A stretch of 64,000 nucleotides of DNA from positions 50,922,501 through 50,986,500 of the forward strand of contig CP142452.1 of assembly GCA_038049695.1 (NCBI GenBank), given 5' to 3'. Positions 48,401 through 59,093 of the stretch are shown here, one piece after another (position 1 is the stretch's first letter; every line of letters begins with the position of its first letter). Below the pieces are notes generated by a model, which saw nothing but the letters and a program-made list of their open reading frames with translations, searched no databases and was not told the origin of the DNA. Source of the DNA: Cinnamomum chago. Lineage: Eukaryota > Streptophyta > Magnoliopsida > Laurales > Lauraceae. A program made the translations under genes and the position numbers.

Positions 48401-48779
48401 GGGAGAAATTATGCATGTTCTCAAAAGGGTGAAGAGAAAGTCCAAGCTTCCAAAGGGGAGAGTTGTGTATGATCTTCTACAAGGGGAGAGAATACATACC
48501 TTGCCAAAGGGAGAAAGAGGCATGGTCAAAGGGGGAGAGCTAATAGAAGAAAGAAAGCTTGGAAGCTAAAAGAAGATGTTTGGATAAAGAAAGAAAGAAG
48601 AAAGAAAGTTTGAAGGTTGATCAAGCTCCAAGCATCATGAAGATTGAAGCCCAAGAGCCCAAGCTATGAGAAGAAGCATCCAAGAAGATTTCAAGACATG
48701 TCCAGCTAAGGGGGAGCTGAAGACTAAGTGTGTAATTTCATTGATGAGTAAGTTGCCATCAAATTGCAAAGGGGGAGAT
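48400..48779 (+). other. Multiple polypurine tracts before Sirevirus 3' LTR
   Basis: About seven AAAGGGGGAGA-like runs occur (near 48404, 48455, 48481, 48503, 48529, 48708 and 48767). The last, GCAAAGGGGGAGAT, abuts the 3' LTR. Several polypurine tracts are, as I recall, a known Sirevirus trait. The open frame over 48381-48569 is a by-product. Confidence 0.8.
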
Positions 48780-50421
48780 TGTTAGGTCTTTTGTTTTTGC
48801 AATTTGATGGATGCATTTGCACTTTAGCACCATTTGAATTCACACACTAGCATTGTGTTAGAAAACCTTGAAATCTAGTTTTATACATGCATATCTTTTA
48901 AGATTTGGAAAAGCTTTTGTTTTATGCATGTTTTGGTTTTAAACTTGGATGCATTGGTTTTGAATCCCAAACTCTTTTTGAAAACCTAATTCCATGTGCA
49001 CTACTTTTGGAAAATCATGTTAGGTATTTAGGTTTCAGGTTTGCATACTTTCAGCACCTTTGGAATCAGTTTTGTATGCAATATCTTTTGAAAAGAGTTT
49101 TTACTAATCAAGCTTGCCTAAGGTCTTAAACCTTTGAATCTTCTTAGGCTTTAGGTATCTCATGTTTTAATCATCTTAGAATACCTTAAATCATGTATTT
49201 AAGCTTGATTTAGTGGCCAAAAAGATTCCCCAAAGAAAAACTTTGAAAATGGAAAAAGTGGATTTTTGGCCCAGGGACTCGCCCGGCAGTGTCGCCGGTC
49301 GACCGAGCCCTTCTAGGTCGACCGAGACAACTAGCCCGTGGACTGTTTTTTGCCTATAAAGTCCATTCATTTCCAACCTTTTTCAAGGCTTGAACCATGA
49401 ACTTTTGAGAGCATTTTGGAGCCAAAGAAAGGGGAAGAAGTTGGAAAGGCTAGAGGGCTATTTGGAAATCAAACTCATGAGTTTTTAAAAAGGTACATCT
49501 TCTAAGTTATTTTGATTTCCATTCAAATGAGATTCATGCATGTTCAAATCCTTGGTATTTTCATTTATGCATGATTTCAAGCCTATAAAGAGTTGTTTTG
49601 CAAACTCAATATCTTCCTTGGTAAATTAGATTAGTTTGCAAACTCTCTTAACTAAATCACATGCTTTCTTAGACTTTTACATTCATACAACTTATTTAGT
49701 TCATTTATTAAAGTTGTTTGAATTTCACATGTGATTAGTTTTCTCTTCAATCATCATTTTATAAGCTTTGATTTTAAAATGCATCATGCATTCATTTAAG
49801 AGCTTCTTTGTTAAGATTGATTGAAGAAACACACTCATACACTTGTGCACACACTTTAGCTTGTTTTAAGTGTATGTTTGTAAGTTGTATTAAACTTTCA
49901 TATTAGCCTATTCAAGAGGCAATTTCATATGAGCTTAAATTGTAATCTCTTAGAGTGATCTTTTGGAAAGACACCTTCTTTGAGAAATCAACTTTGTAAA
50001 GGTTATTGCTTAGCCTTTGAAAAGCATCTTGTAAGGTTATTGCTTAGCCTTTGAAAAGCATCTTGTAAGGTTATTGCTTAGCCTTTGAAAAGCATCTTGT
50101 AGGGTTATTGCTTAGCCTTTGAAAAGCATTTTGTAAGGGTTATTGCTTAGCCTAGTTAAAAGCATAAATAGTGGAAATCCGGTGGGGTGATTGGATTCAC
50201 AAGCCGGTAGTGGATGTAGGCATTGAGGCCGAACCACTATAAACATTGGTGTTGTGGTGCATGCTATGTGGTGATTGTTTTTGTTTAGCTTCCGCATTTT
50301 ATTTGATTAATCATCACATGTGACTAGTTTTGTTTAAGAAACTAAAATTGGTTTAAATTGGTCACAATTGTAGCTCACCCTATTCACCCCCCCTCTAGGG
50401 TTAGGATCCCAAGGACTTTCA
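48780..50421 (+). repeat. 3' LTR of the Sirevirus-like element
   Basis: Same length as the 5' LTR (1642 bases) and almost identical. The only differences I noticed are single bases near 48888 and 49694. The TATA box is at 49354-49361. Confidence 0.94.
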
Positions 50422-50599
50422 CCTACTTGGTGGTTTAACTTCATTAATCCAAGCTTTAGCTTTCCTAATCTTCCCCTTCATCCCTTGGTTCTTTTCCCTT
50501 TTGATATGCCTCAAATCCTCTCAAGGAGGGGTTAAAAATTCCCAACATTTGGAAAGGGAAAGAACTCCTTTTTATAGCCAAAACAGCCCCAACGGCTAG

Positions 50600-50760
50600 T
50601 TTAGCCGGTTGACCGGCCATGACAGGCCGGTTGACCGGCCAAGCACAACGGTCATAAAAAGAGCCGTTGTGCCAGCCCGGTTGACCTGCCCTGTGTGGCC
50701 GGTTAACCGGGCCTCTTGGCCGGTTGACCGGCCACACATGGCCGGTTGACCGGGCCTGCC
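50600..50760. repeat. Palindromic-word cluster CCGGTTGACCGG in outer Sirevirus LTR
   Basis: Six to seven words, such as CCGGTTGACCGG and CCGGTTAACCGGGCC, lie in 160 bases. They end about 30 bases upstream of the TATA box (minus strand, 50567-50577). Words vary at the centre (TTGA, TTAA), and the nested relative uses CGGTCGACCG. Confidence 0.88.
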
Positions 50761-51132
50761 CAGAATTTCCCATTTTTTGGGTTTCTTGAAGATTTTCTTT
50801 GGGGATCTTTTGGGCCATTAAAATCAAGCATTTTCACATGTTTTAAATCATTCTAAGATGTATAAAAACATGAAACAAAAAGCCTAAAAGGATTCAAAGA
50901 CTTTTAAAACAAAGGCTTGCTTGATTTCTTGAAAACTCTTTCTTAAAACAAATGCATCCAAGATAAAAACCAAAACATGCATAAATCAATACTTTTACAA
51001 ATCTTAAAAGCAATGCATGAATAAAACAAGATTTCAAGTTTATCTAAAACAATGCATATGTGTGTGAATCAAATGATGCTATAATGAAAATGCATCCATC
51101 AAATTGCAATCTAGAAAATTCCTAACAACAGT

Positions 51133-51987
51133 AGGTTTGTTTCAAAGTTTTGGAAAACGCTTCATGAGTCTATGGGTACCAAACTTCAGTTCAGCAAAGC
51201 TTATCATCCTCAGACAGATGGTCAGTCAGAAAGGACGATACAGACTCTCGAAGAAATGTTGTGTGCTTGTGTATTGGATTTCATGGTTCAGTGGGATGAA
51301 TGCTTACCGCTTTGTGAATTTGCTTATAACAATAGTTACCACTCCAGCATCGGTATGGCACGTTTTGAGGCACTTTATGGTAGAAGATGCAGAACTCCGG
51401 TTTGCTGGGAAGAAGTCGGTGAGCGTAGTTTTCATGGACCGACGATAGTTGGAGAGACAAGTGACAAGGTCAAGTTGATTCAGGAATGGTTGAAAATCGC
51501 CCGAAGTAGGCAGAAGAGTTATGCAGATACTCGCAGAAAAGAATTGCAGTTTCAAGTGGGTGACAAAGTGTTCTTGAAGATCTCACCAGTTAGGGGGACT
51601 TTGAGATTCGGACAGAAGGGCAAATTGTCTAGAAGGTTTATTGGCCCGTATGAGATTTTGAGCAAGATTGGAGATGTCGCTTATAGGCTTGCGTTACCGC
51701 CGGAACTCTCTGGGGTACACAATGTATTTCATGTTTCTATGCTCAAGAAATATGTTTCTAGTCCTTCACATATACTACAGCACGAACCTTTGGAGATTCG
51801 GGAAGATGCCTCGTATGTGGAAAGATCGATCAAGATAATTGATACCAAAGAGCAAGAATTGAGAAACCGGACTATTCATTGGGTCAAGGTACCTTGGGAA
51901 AATCACGAGCCAGAAGAAGCCACCTGGGAATTGAGAGAGCAAGTGCAGATGAAGTATCCACAGCTTTTACCAGAGGTAGTTGTTTGA
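51133..51987 (+). pseudogene. pol: Tekay integrase core end and chromodomain-like C-terminus
   Basis: It resumes with FVSKFWKTLHESMGTKL and the glutamate of the DDE triad in YHPQTDGQSERTIQTLEEML. Then come CEFAYNNSYHSSIGMARFEA, the GPYEILSKIGDVAYRLALP block and HNVFHVSMLKKYV. The last residues read RTIHWVKVPWENHEPEEATW, a chromodomain-like tail thought to direct insertion into heterochromatin. This is open over its whole length. Confidence 0.92.
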
Positions 51988-52007
51988 TTCATTTGGTTAA
52001 CCAAATA

Positions 52008-52024
52008 TCCTAAGGGCTGGAGGA
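52008..52024 (+). other. Polypurine tract of Tekay element
   Basis: ATCCTAAGGGCTGGAGGA directly precedes the 3' LTR start TGTTAG. The AAGGGCTGGAGGA purine-rich run matches the position expected for plus-strand priming. Confidence 0.7.
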
Positions 52025-54816
52025 TGTTAGACCCCGACCCAGACCAATTCGATTAGTGTGCGATTATTATGTGTTTAGTCCTAAGTGGGTTTAGTTGTCG
52101 TTGGGTTAGAAGTAATTAGTTTTAGTCTTGGACACAGCTTTGGGAATTTTGAGAACGTTTAGTATTAGTCAGACACACTCAGGAAGGCCTGAGTGCACGT
52201 GTAAGCTTGGGAGGATCGTATCGGTTTCCGTATAATTGTGATTTTGATTTCATTTTAATGATTTTTCTATGTGTTACAACTTTCATCTTAAGCCCATTCA
52301 TGTTTGAAGCCCAAAAACCCAAGTTCTGACCCAAGAAGGGTAAAGTTGTCTTTTACACACAAATCTGGACACAATTTTTGAGATCTCAAAACCATTTCAA
52401 AAATATACTTTTTGGAAACTAGATATTTCAAGGATCATTTTATCCTTCTTCGTTAAAGTCATTCGAGGCCCACAAGATCATGTTTTTGTCATTTCAAGGT
52501 TCAAAGTTCATTGGGCCCATTGTCATCACTTAAGCATAACCCTCATCTCTTTCATTCATTCCCCCAAAATTCCTGCAACTTTCTTAACCTAGGGCTGAAA
52601 ATCCCTCTTTCCTTTCCATCTTCCTCACCTTGCATGATCTACCTAGAGATATCCAAATAAAATTCCAAGGCCATCATCTTCTTCCTCTCATCTCAAGCTT
52701 CCTATTGATGTCTCCTTGAAAGCTAAAGTTGGGGAAGCTCTCCATTTTCTTCATTCCTTCTTGTTTGAGCATTTCTAGGTAAGAGCTTCAACCCATACTT
52801 TTCATGAAGTGTTTTTGGTTCTTAAAAATCTTGTTTTTCATGTTACAAACCCCTTTGGTAAAATGGGTTTCTTGTTTTCAAGATTTAGTGAGTTTTGTAT
52901 GGTTTTCATGGGTTTTTGTAGTTCGTTGGATTAGTGAGTGAAGTGCTTGGAGAAGTGTGAGACATCTTGGACTAAGGCAAGTAATCTCTATAGGTTCAAT
53001 GTTGCATGTGTATTTTGATTACATTGTTATTTTAGAAATTGTGCATATAAACTTGTTTATAAACTTCATGATCTTGTTTTCATTGGATTGGATGTTTGAA
53101 ATGGTGAAAATGAACCCTTGGTGAGCATGAAGGCTCAAGGGATTGTATGTGGCTTAAGGATGAGAAGAAGGAGAGAAATGTGTGGGAAGTTGTACAAGAG
53201 AAAGGGTTTTTCCGCACTCAGCGAGCACAGGCAGAAGCTTGTCCGCTCGACCGACGCTTGGGTCCGCTCGAGCTACCAAGCCACTGCTTGGTCCGAACGC
53301 AGACAGAGAGCTGTCCGCTCGAGCGAACTGCCCCCTGTTTAATCTGGAGCAAGACAGAGAGTTGTCCGCCCGAGCGACCTTATTGTCCGCTCGAGCGAAC
53401 TGTCTCGCTCGAGCGAAGTGTCAATACCTTACAAGTTCCGCTCGAGCGAACCTGCCAGATTCAGGAAGAAGAATTATTTCATTTGTGTATTTTCTTGAAG
53501 GTTGAAAAACTAGACTATGTTAAGGGTTTTGACTTGACATTGTGTAAATGGAACTTCGAAATGCAACCCAACTTCAGGGACACCAATTCTTGTATATTCC
53601 GACATTTGGGGTTCCAAGTACACAAAGGTCAATTAGTAGCCTTAACACATGCTTGTCAGATTTCGTATTTTTAATTTCCGTCTTGGTACGATAAGTACCA
53701 TCGTGCACTTGTTTTGAATTTCACGTCTAAGCTTGTTTTGAAGATTTGTTTCAAGAAAAAGGGGATCACTTCCTAAGCGTGATATGCATATTAATTATGC
53801 CTTTTGCTAGTCGTGTTTGTTGTGTTTGATAAGTGATTTTCCCCCTTTTTTATCTCGACGTATTTAGACCGTGTTTCGCGTGTTTTGTGCATTCATGAAT
53901 TAAGTGAACACCACTGAGCTTGGACTGCCCTTTCAGTTTGATCCACTGTCTGGGGGTCTTTAAACATGTGGACTGTCTGCAGATTAGTCGTGTATTTTAT
54001 TACACATCCTGTGTGTCCGGTTCCGCGGCCGGAATCCCCGTATATGTGGGAATCGTGTTGTGATTATATTATGTATATCGTGCTTGTCGTGCGTGCTTGC
54101 TCTTTTCATTATATATATGATAGAGAAAGGATGGGCTCTTTGTGGAATGTAACTATTCATGATATTATAAGTATGCATGTTAGCTTTACTCGTATTTTGA
54201 AATGTATCTGAGTCTTGTAACTGTTTACAATCTAGCAAAATGTCTTTATATGTTCTTTAAAGGTTTACTATTTTATGTTCATACCTAAATTGATTACCTG
54301 CCAAACCGTTGTGTTTGACCCGTGTTTGTTGGTGCCCAGGTGCAGGTGACGTTACCTTTGAGGAGGAGCGTCCGGAGGAGGCTTTTGAGCCAACCCCTGT
54401 TAGAGAGTGGCAGCCTGACGATGTCAACTAGACGTCGGGCGGGTTCTTGAGTTTCGTCATTATGTCATGGGTTTCATTTGTTATTTTGAGAATTGTATTG
54501 GCCTCTGTTGGCCTCTTATGGGTTGTAACTAAAACTTAACTTACTTTTGAGTTAGTCTCATAACTTGAATCTTGATGGGAATGCCATTTTAACTTCTTCC
54601 TTTGATACTATGCCTTGTTATTATTTGTCATAGCACTTAAGGATTTATTGGTGCTTATCTTGATGTGATTTGCTACACGCTTCCGTATACTTGATCATAT
54701 GAGTCAGATTCCGCGTGTCTTTGGGAATCCTCACCGCTGGAACCTGTGGAGAAAACATAAACAAATCGTAAATAGACACACGTCGCGGGTCCGGGATCCA
54801 TCCCGAGGTCGCGACA
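52025..54816 (+). repeat. 3' LTR of the Tekay-like element (complete)
   Basis: It is 2792 bases, TGTTAGACCCC to GGTCGCGACA. Landmarks are an 8-bp-stem hairpin (52176-52195), the U3 box (52404-52429), a GTAAGAG donor-like site (52779), a palindromic cluster (53235-53455), a 21-base conserved motif (54301-54321) and a CAG acceptor-like site (54343-54345). Open frames over the cluster and near 53966 are shared with the 5' LTR but have no protein signature. Confidence 0.94.
53235..53455. repeat. Palindromic-word cluster CGCTCGAGCG in Tekay 3' LTR
   Basis: About seven words (CCGCTCGAGCGAAC and variants such as CCGCTCGACCGACG). The first part differs from the 5' LTR cluster by an extra word and altered spacing, although the surrounding LTR is nearly identical. 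Confidence 0.87.
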
Positions 54817-54821
54817 ATATC

Positions 54822-56741
54822 ACTCGAGTCACTTTAATGTTTTGATATATCACACCAGTCCCTGCTGTTCCACATTACTGAGTTCGACTGGTTATCACAT
54901 TGCTACAATGCTAGTTGCTGAATCAGGTTACTAGATTGATTTGGTGGCAGAAGAATTTGTTGTGTAGAGTTTTTGTGAACATTGTAACTCTGATATCTTT
55001 TCCAATATAGTCTTTTTGTAGTATTTATAGTTGAAGCTTTCTATCAGAGTCTATATCATTGATCCACCATAGGCTTTTACATTGCTACAATGCCAGTTGC
55101 TGAATCAGGTTACCAGATTGATTTGGTGGTAGTAGAATTTGTTGTGTAGAGTTTTGGTGAACACTGTAACGAGTTTTGTTGTGTAGAGCCTTCAGCTCTG
55201 GGTGCTTCCTCTGGGGACGCAACATAACCAAAACAATTCTCTAATCAACCAATGAAACAAACACATGGACCCCCTCCGTCGGGTTTAAACTTGAATTTAG
55301 TTGTGTCTTGGGATTAACCAACCATAATTTATTAATAATTCAAAGTATTAAATCTTAACCCAAAAGATATCTCCATTATCTAGGTTTATCTGGCTCGTTG
55401 TATATGACTATGGTGCCAATTAGTCGAACAAGAAAAATAGCAAATAGTATGTGAGAATTGTAGAAAGTATTTTGAGTCAAATGGTTTAGAACTTAGAAGA
55501 AAAAATAAAGAATATCAGAGTGCAAGTTTAGCAAATACAATTTCGATGGGGGACCAGGTTAAAACAGTAAACCACTTGCTGCCTAAATGTGCTAGATTCT
55601 GATACTTTGGGCAATGTGGGGATGGCAAGGATATTGTAATCAGGATTATTACAAGGTATGCAAGATGTGGAAATGCTATTGGAGTAGGTGATCATTGAGT
55701 GCCACTTTGTAATAAAAATATGTGCTTCATATGGAGATGAACATTAAGTAACTAACAGAGAAAATCATAGTGAACATGGTACAGAAGCTATTGCTAATAT
55801 GAGTGCATTAACAATGATAGAAACATAATACACATTCAGTAAGACTAATTAAAGCTCATATAGTTTCTTGTAAATATTGAAGGCGCAAAAAGAAAAGAAA
55901 GTTGCCTGTATTAGTTTAAGGCTGTGATATCCAGTATCGGTTGTTATGGGTTATTCAATTCAAAACATTGAATGTAGTTTCTAATTTCAGCAAAAGATGC
56001 AATCGAAAACGCCATGAAATTTTATTTGCTATCTTTCCTAGTCATATGATTAATGTATTCTTCAAGTTGGTATATATGTTGAACTACATAATACAATGAT
56101 AATTTCACTGATGATATTGGATTGTTTTAAGGTCAAATTGTAGATTTAGTAGTTGTTTCATTTGATATTGTACTTGCAATTGTTGAGTAAAACAGATGAT
56201 TTCTGGATCGAATGGTAGTGTGCTGCATTTCTTGTATGCTGTCCTTTCTTTGTGTCTATGATTGTAAATTGGCCTTTGTCTTCCAAAATATGTGAAATGG
56301 AAATAACTTTGAAAGTCCATGGCTGCATTCTTTTTAGAATAAGTTATTATTATCTTCTTCTTCTTTTTAATAGTAACGGTGCTTTTATTGCCTGTTCTTA
56401 TAAGTTGTTATTGGTGTGATACTATTTTATTGTTAACCCAAAACATTTTTAGCACCTGACATGCAATATTGGATTTTGGAGTGGAGTTGTTGGTAAAGTG
56501 GCTTCTGTTATCTGCAGAAAATGCATTCGAACCCCCAAATTTAGGTTATATGTCTTCTATATGGCTATATGGTTAATGTATGCTAGGACATATTAATTGT
56601 TTAGGACTGCATTTGAAGATTATACAGATAGAACTTCGTTTTGTTTAATGGTTTGATTGTAGATCAATTAGTTGTTTACTCTCGTATATTAGGTTATTGG
56701 TGAGCAATGCAGCCATGATAATTGGATTGAATGGATGTTTG

Positions 56742-56797
<56 letters not shown>

Positions 56798-58130
56798 GCG
56801 TGTGTGCATGCATGTTATATTGCATGTATGATAGTGCACGCTAGGTTTTTGTCTCTTTCCCTCTCGTAACTTCCTTTTCTAGAATGACACATTGATTGAT
56901 GAAGTGGATGAACCTTAGACATGGTTATCTGGAATTTTAGGTTCAGAAGTGGATGAGTTATGTACTGATCTTTGGGGAAACAATAAAAAATGAATGAGTT
57001 GATGTATGCCAGTTTTACATTAGCCATGCTTTTGAGAGTTAGAATAGACTTTGCTGCCTTCCATCTGTAGACTTTTCATATGCGGTGTTTTCTTTGTTTT
57101 GCTTGTATTGGAAGCCCTCCAAGCAGTACTTGCAATCTCTATGTTGTATAGACCTAGAGTTAGAATAGACTTTGTTGTCTTCTATCTGTAGACTTTTCAT
57201 ATGCGGTTAATCCTGAGAAGGCATGTACCTGATGTAATTTATGATCTTTTGAACAATTTCTTTGAACAATTTCCTAGCCTAGAACTGAAGGCATCTGTTG
57301 AGTTTAACCCCATTACGAGCATATTTGACACTTTGAAGAAACTTCTTGAGCTTTATTTCAAGTAGTTTGTGAGTTTTATCAATCTGCACATGTTTTTTCA
57401 TAGCCTTGAATTTGTGGAGGGCAACTTAATCAATTTGAGTTTGTGTTTCTGTTTGAACAGAATCAAGCATGAAATTGTTGTCATTCTCTTGGTCTGATAT
57501 TTTTATTGTTCTGAAGGATATAGAAGGTCTAAAAAGTTCTAAAGCCTATTGGCATTAAATACCTTATGTGAAGGAAACTTGATACTGGGTTCTCTCATAG
57601 TGAATGGGAGTATGGGACACTAGTGAGTGAAGTTTGGAAGCCCATGAACTGAATGGGACTTGTTCTTCCGTTTTGAGATCTTCAGATCTGTAAGATTCTG
57701 TAGTCCCAGCCTCCATTCGGCAGTGCATTTTTTAATAAGCCATTCCAGCAGTCGCTGTAACAACCATTTATTCAGTAGAACTAATCTATTTGTAGTCCTT
57801 CCCAACAAGCTGAGCAGTTTGTTATCTTGCATTCTGTTTCTTCTGATTCATCTCTGTTCCAATCCATGTCCTTTTAAGTTGCAGTGTGAGGGCCAATTGA
57901 AAATTCTCATGTCAACACTTATATATGTAAGAATACTCCTTAATGTCTATGATGTTCTTGTAGGGATAGATCTGAAGAAGTGCTAGCTATATGAGGATTT
58001 GGCCCATGAGGAATGGAGTAGAATTCATGTAGTAGACTCCAACAGAGATGGACAAGGCTTTGATGATGATGTGATATGATGTTCTAGTATTTTGGTAGTA
58101 AGTGTATGCTGTCCATATAGTTCTGTAGTA
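54822..58130. other. AT-rich stretch of the CACTA element, no gene seen
   Basis: Probably intronic or untranslated CACTA DNA. No supported coding frame. It contains a duplicated block of about 95 bases (54892-54990 and 55078-55170, CATTGCTACAATGC start) and a second duplicate (about 57037-57085 and 57159-57208, TTAGAATAGACTTTG start), plus a CT microsatellite (56744-56794). Confidence 0.6.
56744..56794. repeat. (CT)n microsatellite
   Basis: About 25 uninterrupted CT dinucleotides, followed by GCGCGTGTGTGCATGCATG. Confidence 0.97.
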
Positions 58131-58139
58131 CTTTCTTTC

Positions 58140-58640
58140 TTCTTCTTTTCCCTTCCCTTTTCATTTTCGAGCATCGTAACATTTCATTAAAAGGAAAATA
58201 GGAGATGAGTTACGACTTGTATATATATGTGGAAAACAAAAGGGGTACCAGAATGGAAAGATAACTAATATCAGAGGGACAAGGGATTGAATCAAGTGCA
58301 ACATATCTTTACCTGAAGTGTGGAATCTGCCACTTCATTACCTGCACTCAATGTATGATGATATTTCACTTTGTTTAGCTCCCCAATCTCTTTAAATATG
58401 AAATGAAGCTTCGATAGGTTCTCTATGCTGTTGACTATCCCTGATATAGCATTTCCATGTGGGTAAGAAACTTTTGGCAAATTTATCCCCACTTCTCTAG
58501 TCTGCATTCCATGTCTCAAATTTGCTTCTGTATTTTTGCTATTGAGTTTTGCTTCCATATGTTTGAGGTGGCCAAGTTGCTTCGAAAATCACTCTGCCTG
58601 AATAGGACTCCTAAATATCTTTAGTGCTTTCATAATGGCC
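58140..58640 (-). pseudogene. LINE-like 3' fragment with RNase H remnant
   Basis: The minus strand reads a peptide resembling the RNase H-like (RVT_3) domain at the end of plant LINE polyproteins. A GMQTREVGINLPKV segment is followed by a helix and then YHHTLSAGNEVADSTLQ, the usual spot of the G-N-x-V-A-D signature. The downstream end contains CCTTTTAATGAAATGTTACG (minus), common near plant LINE 3' ends. It is short, truncated at its 5' side and decayed. A host RNase H-like gene fragment is the alternative. Confidence 0.4.
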
Positions 58641-59093
58641 AACACTTTCACTTCATTATTATAGATACTAATAATACACTTACTACAAACCTCATGAAGT
58701 ATGATTGCATATGATCAAGGTACACTTTCTTCTTTTATTTTAATTTTAATTTTCGCTATTAGTATAAGTTTATCTATAGTACTATATTAATTTTTGTTGC
58801 TCTTGAATCATAAAAATTTTGATTGCCTAAATTAACACAGCAAAATTGGAATAATGTCTAAACATGGCTTTTGGTGATTATCATACTAAGTCCTAACTGC
58901 TTTAATTTTTTTTAACTTACAAAGAGATATGTACTTACTTTGTCTCTGTTTTTATGTTCTATTTATACAATAATCTTTTAGGTGTGTGTGTCCCTTTTTA
59001 TGTCTATTATTATAAATATTTATAAATATTTTTATCCCTACTATTATAAAAATTTACTTACTCAATTCATTATCTATGACTTGTAATTTTCAG

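Larger units (their letters stand above)
43119..50421 (+). mobile_element. Non-autonomous Sirevirus-like element, very young
   Basis: It is flanked by TSD CCTAC (43114-43118 and 50422-50426). Two LTRs of 1642 bases each (43119-44760 and 48780-50421) differ at only two positions that I noticed, implying well under 0.2 million years by the usual rate. The 4.0-kb internal region has a primer site, a gag-like region and polypurine tracts. I find no protease, integrase, RT or RNase H motifs, so it must rely on proteins from a relative. It lies antiparallel inside a related solo LTR. Confidence 0.93.
41604..51127 (-). mobile_element. Sirevirus-like solo LTR, minus strand, split by a nested element
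   Basis: On the minus strand it begins TGTTAGGAATTTTCTAG (from 51127) and ends CCATGGACTTACA (at 41604), with TSD ACAGT at 41599-41603 and 51128-51132. Without the nested element (43119-50426) it is about 2.2 kb. The ATAGGGTGAGC and CCCCCCCTCTAGGG end motifs, the 35-bp TTATTGCTTAGCC-type repeats and the LTR start match the nested Sirevirus-like element, so they are relatives. A TATA box (minus, CTATAAAAAGG, 50567-50577) sits next to the palindromic cluster. Sireviruses are a Ty1/copia genus. Confidence 0.92.
3356..54816 (+). mobile_element. Tekay-like Ty3/gypsy chromovirus, backbone element (nested, broken)
   Basis: This is a fossil backbone whose parts run in order on the plus strand: truncated 5' LTR, tRNA-iMet-type primer site, gag with two zinc knuckles, protease, RT, RNase H, integrase, a chromodomain-like C-terminus, polypurine tract and 3' LTR. 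Without the four primary insertions (and those nested in them) it would be about 10.4 kb with about 4.8 kb internal, normal for Tekay elements. The gag type, integrase and the C-terminal block ending PEEATWE support the Tekay/Del assignment. The coding part carries a few breaks besides the insertions. The two LTRs differ by a few percent by eye, suggesting about 1-2 million years under the customary plant rate. The 5 bases after the 3' LTR are ATATC. Confidence 0.88.

Noticed and set aside
48381-48569. Small Lys/Gly-rich gene before the Sirevirus 3' LTR
   Set aside because: It is explained by repeated polypurine tracts, with no start context or homology.
57660-57986. 108-residue frame in the CACTA region
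   Set aside because: Chance frame in AT-rich DNA: hydrophobic and Ser-rich without a domain signature, in a region without other coding signs.
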